This document shows, one piece after another, positions 46,103 to 57,700 of a DNA stretch of 64,000 nucleotides. The translations under genes and the position numbers were made by a program. Position 1 is the first letter of the stretch. Every line of letters starts with the position of its first letter. The notes beneath the pieces are model-generated. The model searched no databases and was not told the DNA's origin. It worked only from the letters and a program-made list of their open reading frames with translations. Source of the DNA: Pisaster brevispinus (taxonomy: Eukaryota; Echinodermata; Asteroidea; Forcipulatida; Asteriidae); the NCBI GenBank assembly GCA_023634235.1, contig JAMKCF010000003.1, forward strand, positions 4,802,958 through 4,866,957, read 5' to 3'.

Positions 46103-46171
46103 CACCTGTAGTGGATCAATTAGATTGATCAGCTTTGACTGCGGCCCTGAAATATACCCAGGCTGCTCCAT
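46103..46171 (-). CDS. Candidate first exon
   Basis: Minus strand ATG at 46171 encodes MEQPGYISGPQSKLINLIDP and ends at a good GTAAGT donor (46097-46102). A TTTCATTAG acceptor also lies just upstream, so it may be an internal exon. No partner exon in the right phase was found. Confidence 0.25.
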
Positions 46172-47122
46172 GATGATAACTTGCTAATGAAAATGCAGTT
46201 GGTGAGTGGCAAAGCTGTAAGCAGAAAATACAGTAAAATGGGTATTAGTTAGTGTCAATAACCTTAAAATAATCTACATGTCAACAAAGGTTGCATGCTT
46301 GGGCCTCAATTTCATATAACACTAAGATTCATCTTAAAGTTGAGTTGTCAATATCTTCTTAGTGATTTGTATTGTGACATCACACTTTGCTTAGCAATTG
46401 AGATCAATACATATATCTGCAGATCAATCTTAACTCTTTGTGAAAGGGAGCCAGAGGCCAATTTCACAAAGTGCTAAGTTGATCAATTCAACTGTGTACT
46501 ATGTATCTTTATTGCTAAGCAGAGTGTGATGTCACATTATAAAACACTACGGCAATACTGACACCTCATTTTAAAAGATGAGTCTTGGTGCTCTGGAAAT
46601 CAGCCTCAGGTATGAACCTCGGAATAAAGGGTAAAACAAAAAGGTCTCATTCATTCTTTTTTGTTGTGTAAACCTTCTTTCTGAAGCGAAACCCAGGACA
46701 GATTTCACAAAGTACTGAGGTTCATCATCAAATCTCGCTCTAGTCATTTATTTTTTCTTTTGTTCAACCCCAAAAGTTCATTTAATGAACATTTATATTC
46801 ATAATAAATACCAGTAATTTATCATACCTTTGTATCCTGTAAGCCAACGAGGATATAAAAAAAACAATTAGGCTACATCAAAATGCATATTAAATGCTTA
46901 TAGTCAATGTGGATCTGTTTGTGAATGTCATTTCATTTAGCTTCATTTATTACCTCTGGTTGTGAAGCCAAGGGTTCTCAGAGAAGCGAGCTTGATAATC
47001 CTTACAAGCCAAGAACCCCATGGAGAGAAGACAAGGAAAGAAGTTTTAGATGTGGGAGGAAAACAAACCAGAGAGTCAATTCCATCGGAACTATGTACTA
47101 ACAGAAGTTGAATCCAACTTAC

Positions 47123-47312
47123 TGATTCTAAAACACACTCTGTTCCTTCAAACGAGGCGCCGATGAGGGCAAAATTCTTTGCATGGAAGACACTTTCCTT
47201 GCCCATGTCTTTCAGGACGTCCCTGGCTTTTTTTTTTTAGCTGCTTGGTCAGGGTCGAGGGAGTCAACACTTGCCGCAAATAACCCAATGGCAGCTCCCA
47301 GAGCAAACCCTA
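47123..47312 (-). CDS. TIMM22: TIMM22-like exon (mitochondrial carrier translocase), frame broken at an A11 run
   Basis: Minus strand, TTAG acceptor and GTAAGT donor. The first part reads GFALGAAIGLFAASVDSLDP, the second, in another frame, VLKDMGKESVFHAKNFALIG then TECVLES. Order and motifs match Tim22 (GG.FG.F.A..D...P, VLKDM...S..KNFA..GA.F..TEC..ES). Known role: the pore subunit of the TIM22 complex, inserting multispanning carriers into the mitochondrial inner membrane. The two parts are separated by a run of 11 A (forward T at 47228-47238), where 9 or 12 would keep the frame; a homopolymer sequencing error is the simplest reading, a pseudogene the alternative. I could not find the exon encoding the C-terminal GG..G.RAG..AG half. 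Confidence 0.65.
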
Positions 47313-47390
47313 CTAAGCATGCTAAGTAAATCACAAAATCATAAACGATTAACTAAAACAAAACAAAAGAAGAAACCGCAAATCAAACAG

Positions 47391-47583
47391 GGCCCAATTT
47401 CATAAAGTTGTTTAAAAGCAGAAAACACCGCTTAGCAAATTTCTATGCTAAGCAAGAAATGAGTGGGGCACCAGTCAAAACAGTGTAAACGTTATGGAAT
47501 TTTGGCGGTAACCAGTTTCTGCTAAGAAATATTTGTCTGTGCTTAGCACATTTTTGGGCTTACATGCTTTATGAAATTGGGCC
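47391..47583. mobile_element. MITE, sister of 44516-44706, CAG target duplication
   Basis: 193 bp; ends GGCCCAATTTCATAAAG and CTTTATGAAATTGGGCC; CAG at 47388-47390 and 47584-47586. The interior matches the sister copy over its length. Confidence 0.9.
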
Positions 47584-47586
47584 CAG

Positions 47587-48838
47587 AAAAATTGTTAACC
47601 TTACACACAAATTCATGTTTTGCAAAGCATTGCACCATGGGAATTTACGCAAACATTCACGGTACCAACACCCTGGTTTGAAAAGTATGTTTTATGTTTT
47701 TGTAACAACTATGTATTTATTTTTTGGGGTCGGCACCATCCCTTTCAAAAGGTCTGAACCATCAGATATAGACCCGAATTCCAAGCCAATGGAAAACATG
47801 CCAACTTCAGACAGGAGTGGCTATAGCCCTTGGCTTTTATACTACACAGATCTGCTGCACAATGCCTATGGGAATTTCCAGAGGAACGCCTTTGATGAAA
47901 TAATAATATTCAAGGAATCAATGAATCAACCCAGGGTAATTTGACACTTGACACTTGACATGCAGTTACTATTTTGCCAGGTCTCAACTAGCCCAGGTTA
48001 GGCTCCCGCATTGCAACATACACTGATGTCATACAAGGGTTAGGTCTCAACAGTCGATAGGGAATAGGAAACTTTGAGTTTATTATGACTTTTTAAACAA
48101 TTTTTTTGGCAGAGTACACAGCATAGCATTCACTTGTTTACAAACATACCTTTCACTTCAATATAATGCCATGACACTGTGAATGATTTCACGTTGATAA
48201 CATTTCTGTATCCGACTGCCACCTTTTCATACCTTATGAACTTAAAACAGTATCTTATAAAGTTATAATTTATTTGGTCAAATGAAATATTGCTTTTGGT
48301 AACATGTAACAATGAGTGAGTGAAAAAGTGGCAGTTGGATACGGACATATTTTCCATTCTGTAAATACTTAAATACCCTACTCTTACTCTACTCTACTAA
48401 TACAGTACTACTAGTCTACTGTCTGACTGTAGTAGCTAGTAGTATTACTACTCATTGTTTTCATTGTTAGAAATTGCTCATATCTTGAGAAAAAAATGAG
48501 AGCAATGACAACCACACCAGTCAAGGCATAGGGCCTACACAAATGTAAAGCTGAACTCCCAAACTTTATGAAGGTCACACTCACGTTTTATAAACTTTCA
48601 CTTGTTTCAGACTGTGTGAAATATGCCCCGAAGGAGGAAATGAATATTGGAGATTAAAATGCAGCAACTTACCAAACACACAACTCATGACAGTCTTGAA
48701 TATGTGAATGTACACTGTACAGCTCTAAAGCTCAATCTAGCCCTGGTACATTTAAATGTAGGACGACTGTAACTGTTGCACAGCACTGTGTGATTGCAAC
48801 AGAGACAGACGAGGAGTCCAAGTTACCTGGGCTAGAAT
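47587..48838. other. Non-coding DNA, nothing recognised
   Basis: A plus-strand frame at 47564-47944 runs out of the MITE end and lacks splice sites or a recognisable product. A (CTACTA)-type low-complexity stretch lies near 48370-48450. Confidence 0.4.
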
Positions 48839-49570
48839 CTACTCCTAGAACTATTCGGTTCGTTCCGCTATCGTCTCCCCGACCCTCATAGGTCATCATG
48901 TACAAAATCCTATTCGAAACTTTTTCCCCTTCACGTTTATGCACCTGGACTTCTCTTTTGAAAATGGAGCTCGCCAAAATTAGGCTCTATCTATTCATTG
49001 TTTTCAAAGTGAGCTCGGGGTGGGTCCAGAAAATCCACTCCGCAAAAAAAAAGGTGCAAAAAATGATAAATTCTCATCGTTATTCGGAATCGTCACCGTC
49101 CGATAACAAAAATGGCCGCCGTCGCTTGTATCAATGGTATGCTGCGCGCAACACTGGTTCACAATAACCAACGGTTTACGGTTAAAAGATAAGCCATTGA
49201 TTATTGTGGACCAGTGTTGCACACAGAATACTATGCGAAGGCATGTCGTGGACCAGCGTTGCACGCAGTATACCAGTGATACAAGCGACGGCGGCCATTT
49301 TGTTATCGGAAGAAGACGATTCTGAATAAACGATGGGAATTTATCATTTTTTGCACCTTTTTTTTGCGGAGTGGATTTTCTGGACCCACCCCGAGCTCAC
49401 TTTGAAAACAATGAATAGATAGAGCCTAATTTTGGCGAGCTCCGTTTTCAAAAGAGAAGTCCAGGTGCATAAACGTGAAGGGGAAAAAGTTTCGAATAGG
49501 ATTTTGTACATGATGACCTATGAGGGTCGGGGAGACGATAGCGGAACGAACCGAATAGTTCTAGGAGTAG
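48839..49570. mobile_element. Fold-back element, ~295-bp arms
   Basis: 48839-49133 and 49276-49570 are near-identical reverse complements, starting CTACTCCTAGAACTATTCGG. The ~140-bp middle has further short inverted words (ACACTGGTTCACAATAA / TTATTGTGGACCAGTGTTG). It lies just outside the first exon of the neighbouring minus-strand gene. Other pieces of the family: 34988-35267 and about 21050-21090. Confidence 0.9.
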
Positions 49571-49589
49571 GCTAGACTCTAGCACTCAC

Positions 49590-49643
49590 CGCCGTGAAAT
49601 CCTCCCATGTTTTGGGCGCCTGTGGCAATTCGAACTGCCTCAT
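49590..49643 (-). CDS. Candidate first coding exon of a minus-strand gene (perhaps the TIMM22-like one)
   Basis: The ATG at 49643 opens a frame MRQFELPQAPKTWEDFTA that ends at a GTGAGT donor (49584-49589). The same frame is open further upstream from an ATG at about 49786 but is cut by a TAA shortly before 49643, so the upstream part would be leader or a short upstream ORF. Linkage to the TIMM22-like exon 2.3 kb downstream is inference from strand and position only. Confidence 0.3.
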
Positions 49644-50227
49644 CCCTTCGTTGAGTTTCTTCTTGTTTTATCCGTTGAGAGAATCCACCATTTCCACGAA
49701 TTTCACAGGTGACATTTTTGCGTTATTTGGGTCGAAATGTGGTTTACCGGTATTGTCAACCAAGTTGCAGCTACTGTAAGTCGTCATGTTGGATATATTT
49801 GTATGTGTACCGGTTGAGGGCGCTATTTTAAAAGCACGTTCGACGTCCTGTGGGGGGGGGGGGGGGGGCGCACGGTAATGCTCGTACTATAGCAGCTTGT
49901 TCTCTCAAGTTGTCTCACTTGTTTTGTCAAGTAAATTAATGTTGCCACTTAACATCAATTTGGAAAAACAGTTTAACAGCACGGGGATGAAAGTGTGGGT
50001 GGCAACGGAGACCCTTTGGTTGGCTGTCACTTTTCTTTCGACACAGGAGGGGGTGGGGTGGTCCTTTTTCGGCCGACTTCGAAGCAAGAGAGGAACCGGA
50101 AAATCACCTCACTCATGAGTTTTATTTGTAATATTTTTGCGTGTTTTAATTCATATGTTTTTTCAACTGACAACCAAATGATTTGTTAACTGCAAACGTT
50201 TATTTATTTTGTCACATATAACTTTAG

Positions 50228-50310
50228 CTTCAGAGGGAACCAGGTTGTTTGAAAAACAACAGATCGACTTTGGAGAACCTGAGGTTTTCGGAAAGTTGAA
50301 ACAGAATAAA
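50228..50310 (+). CDS. Candidate internal exon, plus strand
   Basis: Bounded by an AACTTTAG acceptor and a GTAAGG donor; the frame reads SEGTRLFEKQQIDFGEPEVF then GKLKQNK. The 83-nt length and clean sites look exon-like. No upstream or downstream partner was identified. Product unknown. Confidence 0.3.
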
Positions 50311-50425
50311 GTAAGGAGACTAATTCAAATTGCGATTTAGCATTTGTATTTCAGGAATTATATCAACTGCCCCGAAGTAATATTTTTCTTCTTCGCGTAC
50401 TATGCATTCCATAACACGCATTAGA

Positions 50426-51193
50426 GTCATTCCATGTCAGACCAACGCACTTTTTTACCTTATGTCTTCTGATTTTGATAAAAATTGCCGTGCTTGTAGG
50501 TCCTAATGAGCAATGAATGCACACCAATTTTTAGCCTGATCCGACCTACCATATGGTCAGGGCAGAAACCACAATAAATTGACATTTTTTTAGTAAAACA
50601 CCACCCTTTTGGTACAAATATGTCAAAACCATGTCAATTTTCATCGAATATATGCAAATTTGGTATTAAAATAATGAGAATTGCATGCTCAAATCAATTC
50701 TTTTGTCAAAAATAAATTTCGTGAAAAGTAGGTCACCGTGACCTTTAATATGTTATTGTGACCTTTGACCCAATTTTTCAAATAATGTATCATTCCGAAA
50801 ATCAACGAAATTAAAATGACTTGATAGAGCATGTCTTCCTCTATCAGAATCCACTAAGAAATACTTGGGCTCTTTAAAATTTACAACTTTATGACTATTT
50901 TTGTACAGTTGGTAGGTTATAAATTAGTCAATTTATAGATTTTGCATTAGAAATCCACTAACACAACTTACTGTTCTGTTTCAATTGTTACTAAAAATTA
51001 TTCTTGGTTGGGGAACTTCTCATGTTGGGGGCTGATGTGGTCTAACTAGAATCATACTTTAAATTATCAGCAGTGGCCTACCCAGGATTTGGCTTTTTTT
51101 TTTTTTTTTGGGGGGGCCCTTTTTTTTCCTTCAAATTTCTTTAGAAAATTGTTACAAATAAATGACCAAAAAATCAAACAAACAAATTGACAA
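50426..51193. mobile_element. Left ~768-bp inverted repeat of a large element
   Basis: Begins GTCATTCCATGTCAGACCAA and pairs base for base, apart from scattered changes, with 60424 down to 60354 followed by 53440 down to 52737. Inner edge at CAAATTGACAA. A CAGTGGCCTACCCAGG motif lies near 51070. Confidence 0.9.
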
Positions 51194-52736
51194 GCTGTAT
51201 TCGTAGGCTAAGGTGAATATTCCAGGAATACAGTTTGATTTTGTGGACAAGAGTGAAGTGCAACAGTGCTGAGAATTCCTTAAGAGTCGTTCTTCATCAA
51301 CAGTGACTGTTCAGGGTACGCAACAGTTCCATGCTTTCTACCCGCACCCAGTTCAGCGGAGTCACATCCAGGTGAAATTCATTTAAAAGGAACAAAATGC
51401 CAAGTCTGTGAGAGTCATTAAATTTTAAGAAGCGCAGTGAAGAATGCGTAAGGTAACTTTGTTTGCGATTTTGAGTATTATCTTCAAGCAAACTTGAATC
51501 CTACATGTAGATCCTGATTAGTCTATCCATAGCAACAACAGTGTGATATTTATATAACAGGCCCGTAGGAAGCTCAAATACATTGGTCAGGCCCATTTGA
51601 GAAGCAGTGTTAGGAGTCAATGCGAGCGCGAAGCCATTACGGCGTGGGGTTCGGGGCCCACTTAAGGGCCCCGGGAAATGTTTCATTCTAGATGCTCTTT
51701 GGTGCAATATGACGTAACCCCTTGTCACTTTTCCCTCACTTTTTGCGCCAGTTATAAAATTAATTTTTATTGGTTTACTCTCTAATAATATTTCTTAAGT
51801 ACTCATAGCGCGATCCGGGGCCCGCTTAAGGGCCCCGGGAAACTTTTCATTCTAGATGCTCTGTGGTGCAATATGATATAGTTCATCGCCACTTTTCCCT
51901 CACTTTTTGAGCAAACTATACGATTCACTTTTTATTGGTTTACTCTCTAGATTTCTTAAGTACTCATCCATCTTCAATCGCCTATAGCTAGCTAAGGTAT
52001 ACAATCGCCAGCGCAGAACGGAAAATGAACTTGTTACTAAATAAGTTTTATTTCCAAGATTTTGTTTTTTCGTTTTCTTTTTTTCACTTGATTCCGGTGG
52101 GGAGGGGGAAAACATACAAAAGGAAAACAATAAATGTATATAAATACCTAAAATATTGGTACGGCCATGGCTGTACCGGCTGTACCGGCCGTACCGCTTC
52201 CTACGGCCCTGTATAATATTGCACAGCTTGTATTGCACAGCTTTATTGTGTGCTTTTATTTCCTGCTGCATGCACACTATGCACGTACATCCTCACTACA
52301 AACGCATTCGCTGTCAAGTTTGCTTGAAGATAAATTCGCTATCCCACTTGCGCTCGTGGAACACAGAATAATGTAGTGCGTCGGTGGCATATGGGTCACA
52401 GCAGCATTGCATTATTTCGTATTCCAAACGCGCTCGTTGGATAACTAATATCAGTGGCGCACCCGAGGGGGGCGGGGCTGCATTATTTCACGAAAATGAC
52501 GGATTTGGAGGAATATATGACGACCAAAACCCACCGCAGAAAAGTGTATGCTGCCATGGAGTGTGAATCTGGTGAAATTAGTGGCTTGTTGCAGGTAAGA
52601 TTTGAGTTATGAAGCTTTGAAATATTCCCGCCCCAGAAATGGTACCTAATATCCAGGACGTCACTGTAGTGTAATACGAAAGTGAAAGGCCACCAGGGCA
52701 AGGGGGTCAGGGGGCTTGAGCACACCCCCTCCAAGG
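51194..52736. mobile_element. Interior of the long-inverted-repeat element
   Basis: About 1.5 kb without a recognisable transposase. It holds a ~163-bp direct duplication: 51652-51806 and 51816-51966, both with GGGGCCC.CTTAAGGGCCCC and TTTTATTGGTTTACTCTCTA. A plus-strand exon-like block lies at 52496-52594, and a minus-strand frame of 64 residues at 51297-51491 has no known relatives to me. Confidence 0.6.
52496..52594 (+). CDS. Exon-like first coding block inside the element
   Basis: The ATG at 52496 opens 33 codons (MTDLEEYMTTKTHRRKVYAA and MECESGEISGLLQ) that end exactly at CAG followed by a GTAAGA donor. Codon content is protein-like. It may be the start of the element's own gene or a captured host exon; the downstream exons would have to lie beyond the right arm. 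Product unknown. Confidence 0.35.
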
Positions 52737-53440
52737 TTGTCAATTTGTTTGTTTGATTTTTTGGTCATTTATTTGTAACAATTTTCTAAAGAAATTTGAA
52801 GGAAAAAAAAGGGCCCCCCCCAAAAAAAAAAAAAAAAAGCCAAATCCTGGGTAGGCCACTGCTGATAATTTAAAGTATGATTCTAGTTAGACCACATCAG
52901 CCCCCAACATGAGAAATTCCCCAACCAAGAATAATTTTTAGTAACAATTGAAACAGAACAGTAAGTTGTGTTAGTGGATTTCTAATGCAAAATCTATAAA
53001 TTGACTAATTTATAACCTACCAACTGTACAAAAATAGTCATAAAGTTGTAAATTTTAAAGACCCAAAGTATTTCTTAGTGGATTCTGATAGAGGAAGACA
53101 TGCTCTATCAAGTCATTTTAATTTCGTTGATTTTCGGAATGATACATTATTTGAAAAATTGGGTCAAAGGTCACAATAACATATTAAAGGTCACGGTGAC
53201 CTACTTTTCACAAAATTTATTTTTGACAAAAGAATTGATTTGAGCATGCAATTCTCATTATTTTAATACCAAATTTGCATTATTCGATGAAAATTGACAT
53301 GGTTTTGACATATTTGTACCAAAAGGGTGGTGTTTTACTCAAAAAATGTCAATTTTTTTGTGGTTTCTGCCCTGACCATATGGTAGGTCGGATCAGGCTA
53401 AAAATTGGTGTGCATTCATTGCTCATTAGGACCTACAAGC
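52737..53440. mobile_element. Right inverted repeat, proximal part
   Basis: Reverse complement of 50494-51193. It is cut at 53440 by the LTR retrotransposon and resumes at 60359. Confidence 0.9.
53436..53440 (+). repeat. 5-bp target site duplication, left
   Basis: CAAGC immediately before the 5' LTR; the same 5 bases follow the 3' LTR at 60354-60358. Confidence 0.95.
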
Positions 53441-54539
53441 TGTCATAAGTGCCAACAAAATAAAGTATTCGTATTCTTGGAATAAGTGCGAACTATAGCT
53501 CGAATTGTTTAAATACTTAGAATGTTATAGGGGGACCTGTATCTGGAGAGGGTTTTGTCACGTCACATTCCTTATGAAATTATAACATTCCAACACTAAA
53601 TGAAGTAGCGAAACTTGGGTGTAAGTACCGGTGATGTAGGTAGTAAGCACGGTATGTAAGGTGTATCTTTTATAGGTGATAGGTGATTAGTACTATATGT
53701 CAGGTGTACCTTTTGTCTACACCTAGTAGTATATATTTGGGGAAATTCGGGAGTACGGTAGAGTACCAATTGACACGGTGGGGAGTAGACGATGCCCGAT
53801 GTGGACGCCGGACCCCGAAGACTTCCAAGGTGTGGCCGGCCGCAGGACGACGGACCAGCAACATATGGACAGCTACTTTCCTGACTACCACCGTGTCAAT
53901 TAAATAATCATCCGTACTACCTGAGCCAGTTTCCTTAGCCAGACCAGGGGGTTCGTCGCCCGGTACTCTCGACCTCCTGTAAGTAATGCTGCTAGTGTTT
54001 CTATCCAAATTATTCCATTCGGCTTTTGAGCAAATTTCCATTTTCTGCTGTTAAGAAAGTTATAGTTCTCTTGATTAAAGCGGGTTTCTTTTATGCATCT
54101 TTTAACTCGCAGGGTTTATGGCATGAGGCACAGCCTAACAAGGGAACTGGCATTCACCAACCTTCATCGTTGTATTAAATTGTTATGGTTAATATAGTAT
54201 TATTTTAGTTATGAAAATATCCTCGCAACTATGTTGGATTTCTTGCTTTAAGTTGCTTTTAATTTTGTCAGCATTAATCCTGCTAACTGCTGTTGCATTA
54301 ATATTATAACGCTGGCTCCATTGCTACCGTACTTCAATTATATTAAGCATGCACATTTTGTTGCTTTGTAAATAAGTTGCTTTGCAGTTCTTTAACTTCG
54401 CATTTATGATTAACACTTGATTTATTTATTCTTCATAAAACGTGTTTTCTGAGAATCAATTTAATTGTTTAAGTCCTGAGTCTTGCGTTGCCCTGTGACT
54501 ATGAACCGTTCTTTACATTTCACAATTCCATCCGTGACA
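53441..54539 (+). repeat. 5' LTR (1,099 bp)
   Basis: Starts TGTCATAAG and ends CCGTGACA, with TGTCA/TGACA inverted termini. Reads the same as 59255-60353 throughout. Contains TATATAT at about 53730 (possible promoter) and AATAAA near the start. The 74- and 113-residue open frames inside occur in both LTRs and are not genes. Confidence 0.95.
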
Positions 54540-54541
54540 TT

Positions 54542-54559
54542 TGGGGGCTTGTCCGGGAG
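54542..54559 (+). promoter_or_regulatory. Primer binding site, tRNA-Pro type
   Basis: TGGGGGCTTGTCCGGGAG, two bases after the LTR, agrees with 16 of 18 positions of the classical tRNA-Pro primer binding site. Confidence 0.8.
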
Positions 54560-54732
54560 CTAAACTCTTTCCCGTTAAACAAAAAGAGTTGAACGGTTAA
54601 AAATCACTAGGCAATACGACCTGGATACTAAATAGTCATTTTGGTTCGTAATATTTATAAATTTAAATTTGAAGGGTTCACTCTAGTTTCTTATCTCAGT
54701 TCTCGGTAATAGTGTAATTTGTCTATGCCAAA

Positions 54733-57700
54733 ATGGAGTTTCAGAAATTCATAGATCTGGGAAAATCTTTGAATATAGCTGATAAAGACCTGATAGAGTT
54801 TGCAAGGGAAAGGCAAAACGAAGAAAGAGTAGAAAGACAGAGAGTTAGGGAAGAAAGACAGGAACAAAGAGAACATGAGAAAGAAATGAAGGAGCTTGAT
54901 TTAAGTATTGCTCAAGAAAAAAGTAAGCTAGGCTTAGCTAGTGAGACTAAAGAAACTAAATTTCAAGGTAAGGGTAGACTCCCTAAGATGCCTCCATTCA
55001 ATGAGAAGACAGATGACATAGATTCGTATCTAGGTAGATTTGAAAGATTTGCCGCAAACATGCAATGGTCACATGACGATTGGGCTGTGCCACTGAGTGT
55101 GCTCCTGACGGGTAAAGCACTCGAAGTTTATTCACGGCTCCCTGATGACCTGGCAAATAGTTATAAAGATCTTAAGACTGCTCTGCTCCAGAGATATGAA
55201 ATGACCGAAGAAGGATTCAGGCTTAAGTTTAGGCAATCTAAGCCTGATACGAATGAAACATACACACAGTTTTCAGAGCGTATAAACAGATATTTGTTTA
55301 GGTGGGTTGAACTAAGTAGTACGGAGAGAAAATTTGATAATTTTGTTGATCTCATTATGAGAGAACAAGTAATTAACACTTGTAGTAAGGAACTAAAGTT
55401 ATTTTTAAAGGAACGTAAACCTTCTACATTGAGTGAGATGACAAAGATGGCGGACAGGTTTCAAGAAGCTCATAAGCCATCATCTATGATGCCCAAGTTT
55501 GATGAGAAGAATCAAATAAGAAAAGAGGGTCATAGAAAACAATTTGACGGCAGTAAAAGTACAAAAGGTACTAGTGATGCCGAACGGTCAAAAAGCGAGT
55601 TTAAGCTGCACGAGGACCGAGAATGCTATAATTGTGGTAGAATAGGACATATAGCTGTTAACTGTAAAAGTAGATCTAGAAGTCGTCCACATGCAAGTAA
55701 AACTGCAGGTTTAAAACAACTAAAGGAGGAGACATTCGAAAACAAAGTCAGACAAACATTGGGTGCCTGTGTAGAGTTAAACGCAATTAGATATCATTAC
55801 TCTAGACCCCCGGGTAATTATATTAGGCTAGAGTCCGGAGACGAACTTCCAGTTGTCAATGCTGTAAGTAGACCAGCATGTGATGAGAATATGCCAGTAA
55901 AACATGGCAAAATTGGTGACCATGTGGTACCAGTGCTAAGAGATAGTGGCTGTAGTACAGTAGTTGTAAAACGTACATTGGTCAATAAGACTCAGTATAC
56001 TGGTAGAACCCAAAGATGCGTTCTGCTAGATGGAACAGTACGTGAAGTCAGAATAGCTAAGGTGTTTATCGACACACCTTATTATGTAGGTGAAGTTGAG
56101 GCTGTAGTAATGGAAAATCCTTTGTATGGTATTATAGTTGGTAACGTTGCAGGTGTAAGGGATCCAAATAATCCGGATATTCATTGGTCCCCAAGTTTAA
56201 AACAAACTTCAGACACACCATTACCACAGGTAAATGCAGTGGAAACTCGTGCTTCTAAAGAAAAGAAGGCAATGCCACTAAAACCACTTATAGTCAGCGA
56301 GATACCTCAGATATCCAAATCTAGAGCAGAATTAATCACAGCTCAACAGGAAGACAGTAGTTTGTCTAAGTTGTTTGATTTGGCTTCGAAGAGTCTAAAA
56401 ACAATGAATGATAGAGGAATTGAAACAGGTTATTGTATTCGGAATGAAGTGCTGTACAGAGATTTCCAATCTCCCCTTGTTCAACACGGAAAAGTAATTA
56501 AACAGCTTGTAGTTCCTAAGTCATATCGAGAGAAAGTCATGAGTTTAGCACATGACTCCCCATTAGCAGGACACCTAAAGGTGAAGAAAACCACCGACAG
56601 AATTATCGCTAATTTCTTCTGGCCTGGATTGCAGGCTGATGTTCGCCGATATTGTCAGTCATGTGACATATGTCAAAGAACGGTCCCAAAGGGAACAGTA
56701 ACGAAAGTCCCGCTAGGGGAAATGCCCTTAATTGACACCCCATTCAAACGGGTAGCTGTAGATATAGTTGGACCTATACAGCCTATCACAGAAAGGGGAA
56801 ATAGGTACATACTGACGTTAGTTGATTATGCAACTCGCTATCCAGAAGCAGTTGCACTTCGAAGTATAGAGACAGAGCGGGTTGCTGAAGCGCTCTTGGA
56901 AATTTTCTGTAGAGTTGGGGTTCCTGATGAAATATTGTCAGATAGAGGTTCTCAGTTTACGTCAGCAGTCATGAAAGAGTTGGGAAGGTTGCTATCGATG
57001 AAACAATTGACAACGTCACCCTATCATCCAATCTGTAACGGGCTAGTTGAACGCTTTAATGGGACCCTTAAGACGATGCTGAAGCGTATGTGTGCAGAAA
57101 AACCTAACGAGTGGGATAGATATCTTCCTGCTGTACTTTTTGCATATAGAGAAGCTCCTCAGGAGAGTTTAGGGTTCTCTCCGTTTGAGTTACTTTATGG
57201 TAGAACTGTTAGAGGTCCCCTTGCAGTATTAAAAGAACTATGGTCAAATGAAGTGGAAGATGAGGAAGTAAAAACCACATATGAGTATATAGTAGACCTT
57301 AGAGCAAGACTTGAAGAAACATGTAAAGTTGCTCAGGAAGAACTAAGTAGATCGGCAAAAAGGTATAAGCGATACTACGACACTAAGTCCAAGGACAGAA
57401 CATTTAAGGATGGTGACAAAGTCCTCATTCTGCGTCCCACGAGTAACAGTAAATTGCTTCTACAATGGCAAGGGCCATACTCAGTCATAAAGTCGGTCAG
57501 AAAGAACGACTATCTGGTTAAGGTGAAGGGAAAAGAAAAGATATATCACGCTAACCTACTCAAAATGTATGTAGACAGACAAAATCTGAGAAATGTAAGT
57601 ACTGGTGAAAGAGAGGTTGATGTAGATGCAAATCATTTAGGAGGAGTCAGTGTTGTTATGGAAGACGATGACCAAGAAGATGGTATAAACGTTAACATGC

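Noticed and set aside
46943..47110. Continuation of the TIMM22-like frame past the donor at 47122
   Set aside because: The frame after GTAAGT loses all similarity to Tim22; it is intron read-through.
53683..54041. 74- and 113-codon open frames in the LTRs
   Set aside because: Both are repeated exactly in the 3' LTR (59497-59855), overlap on opposite strands and have no relation to retroelement proteins.
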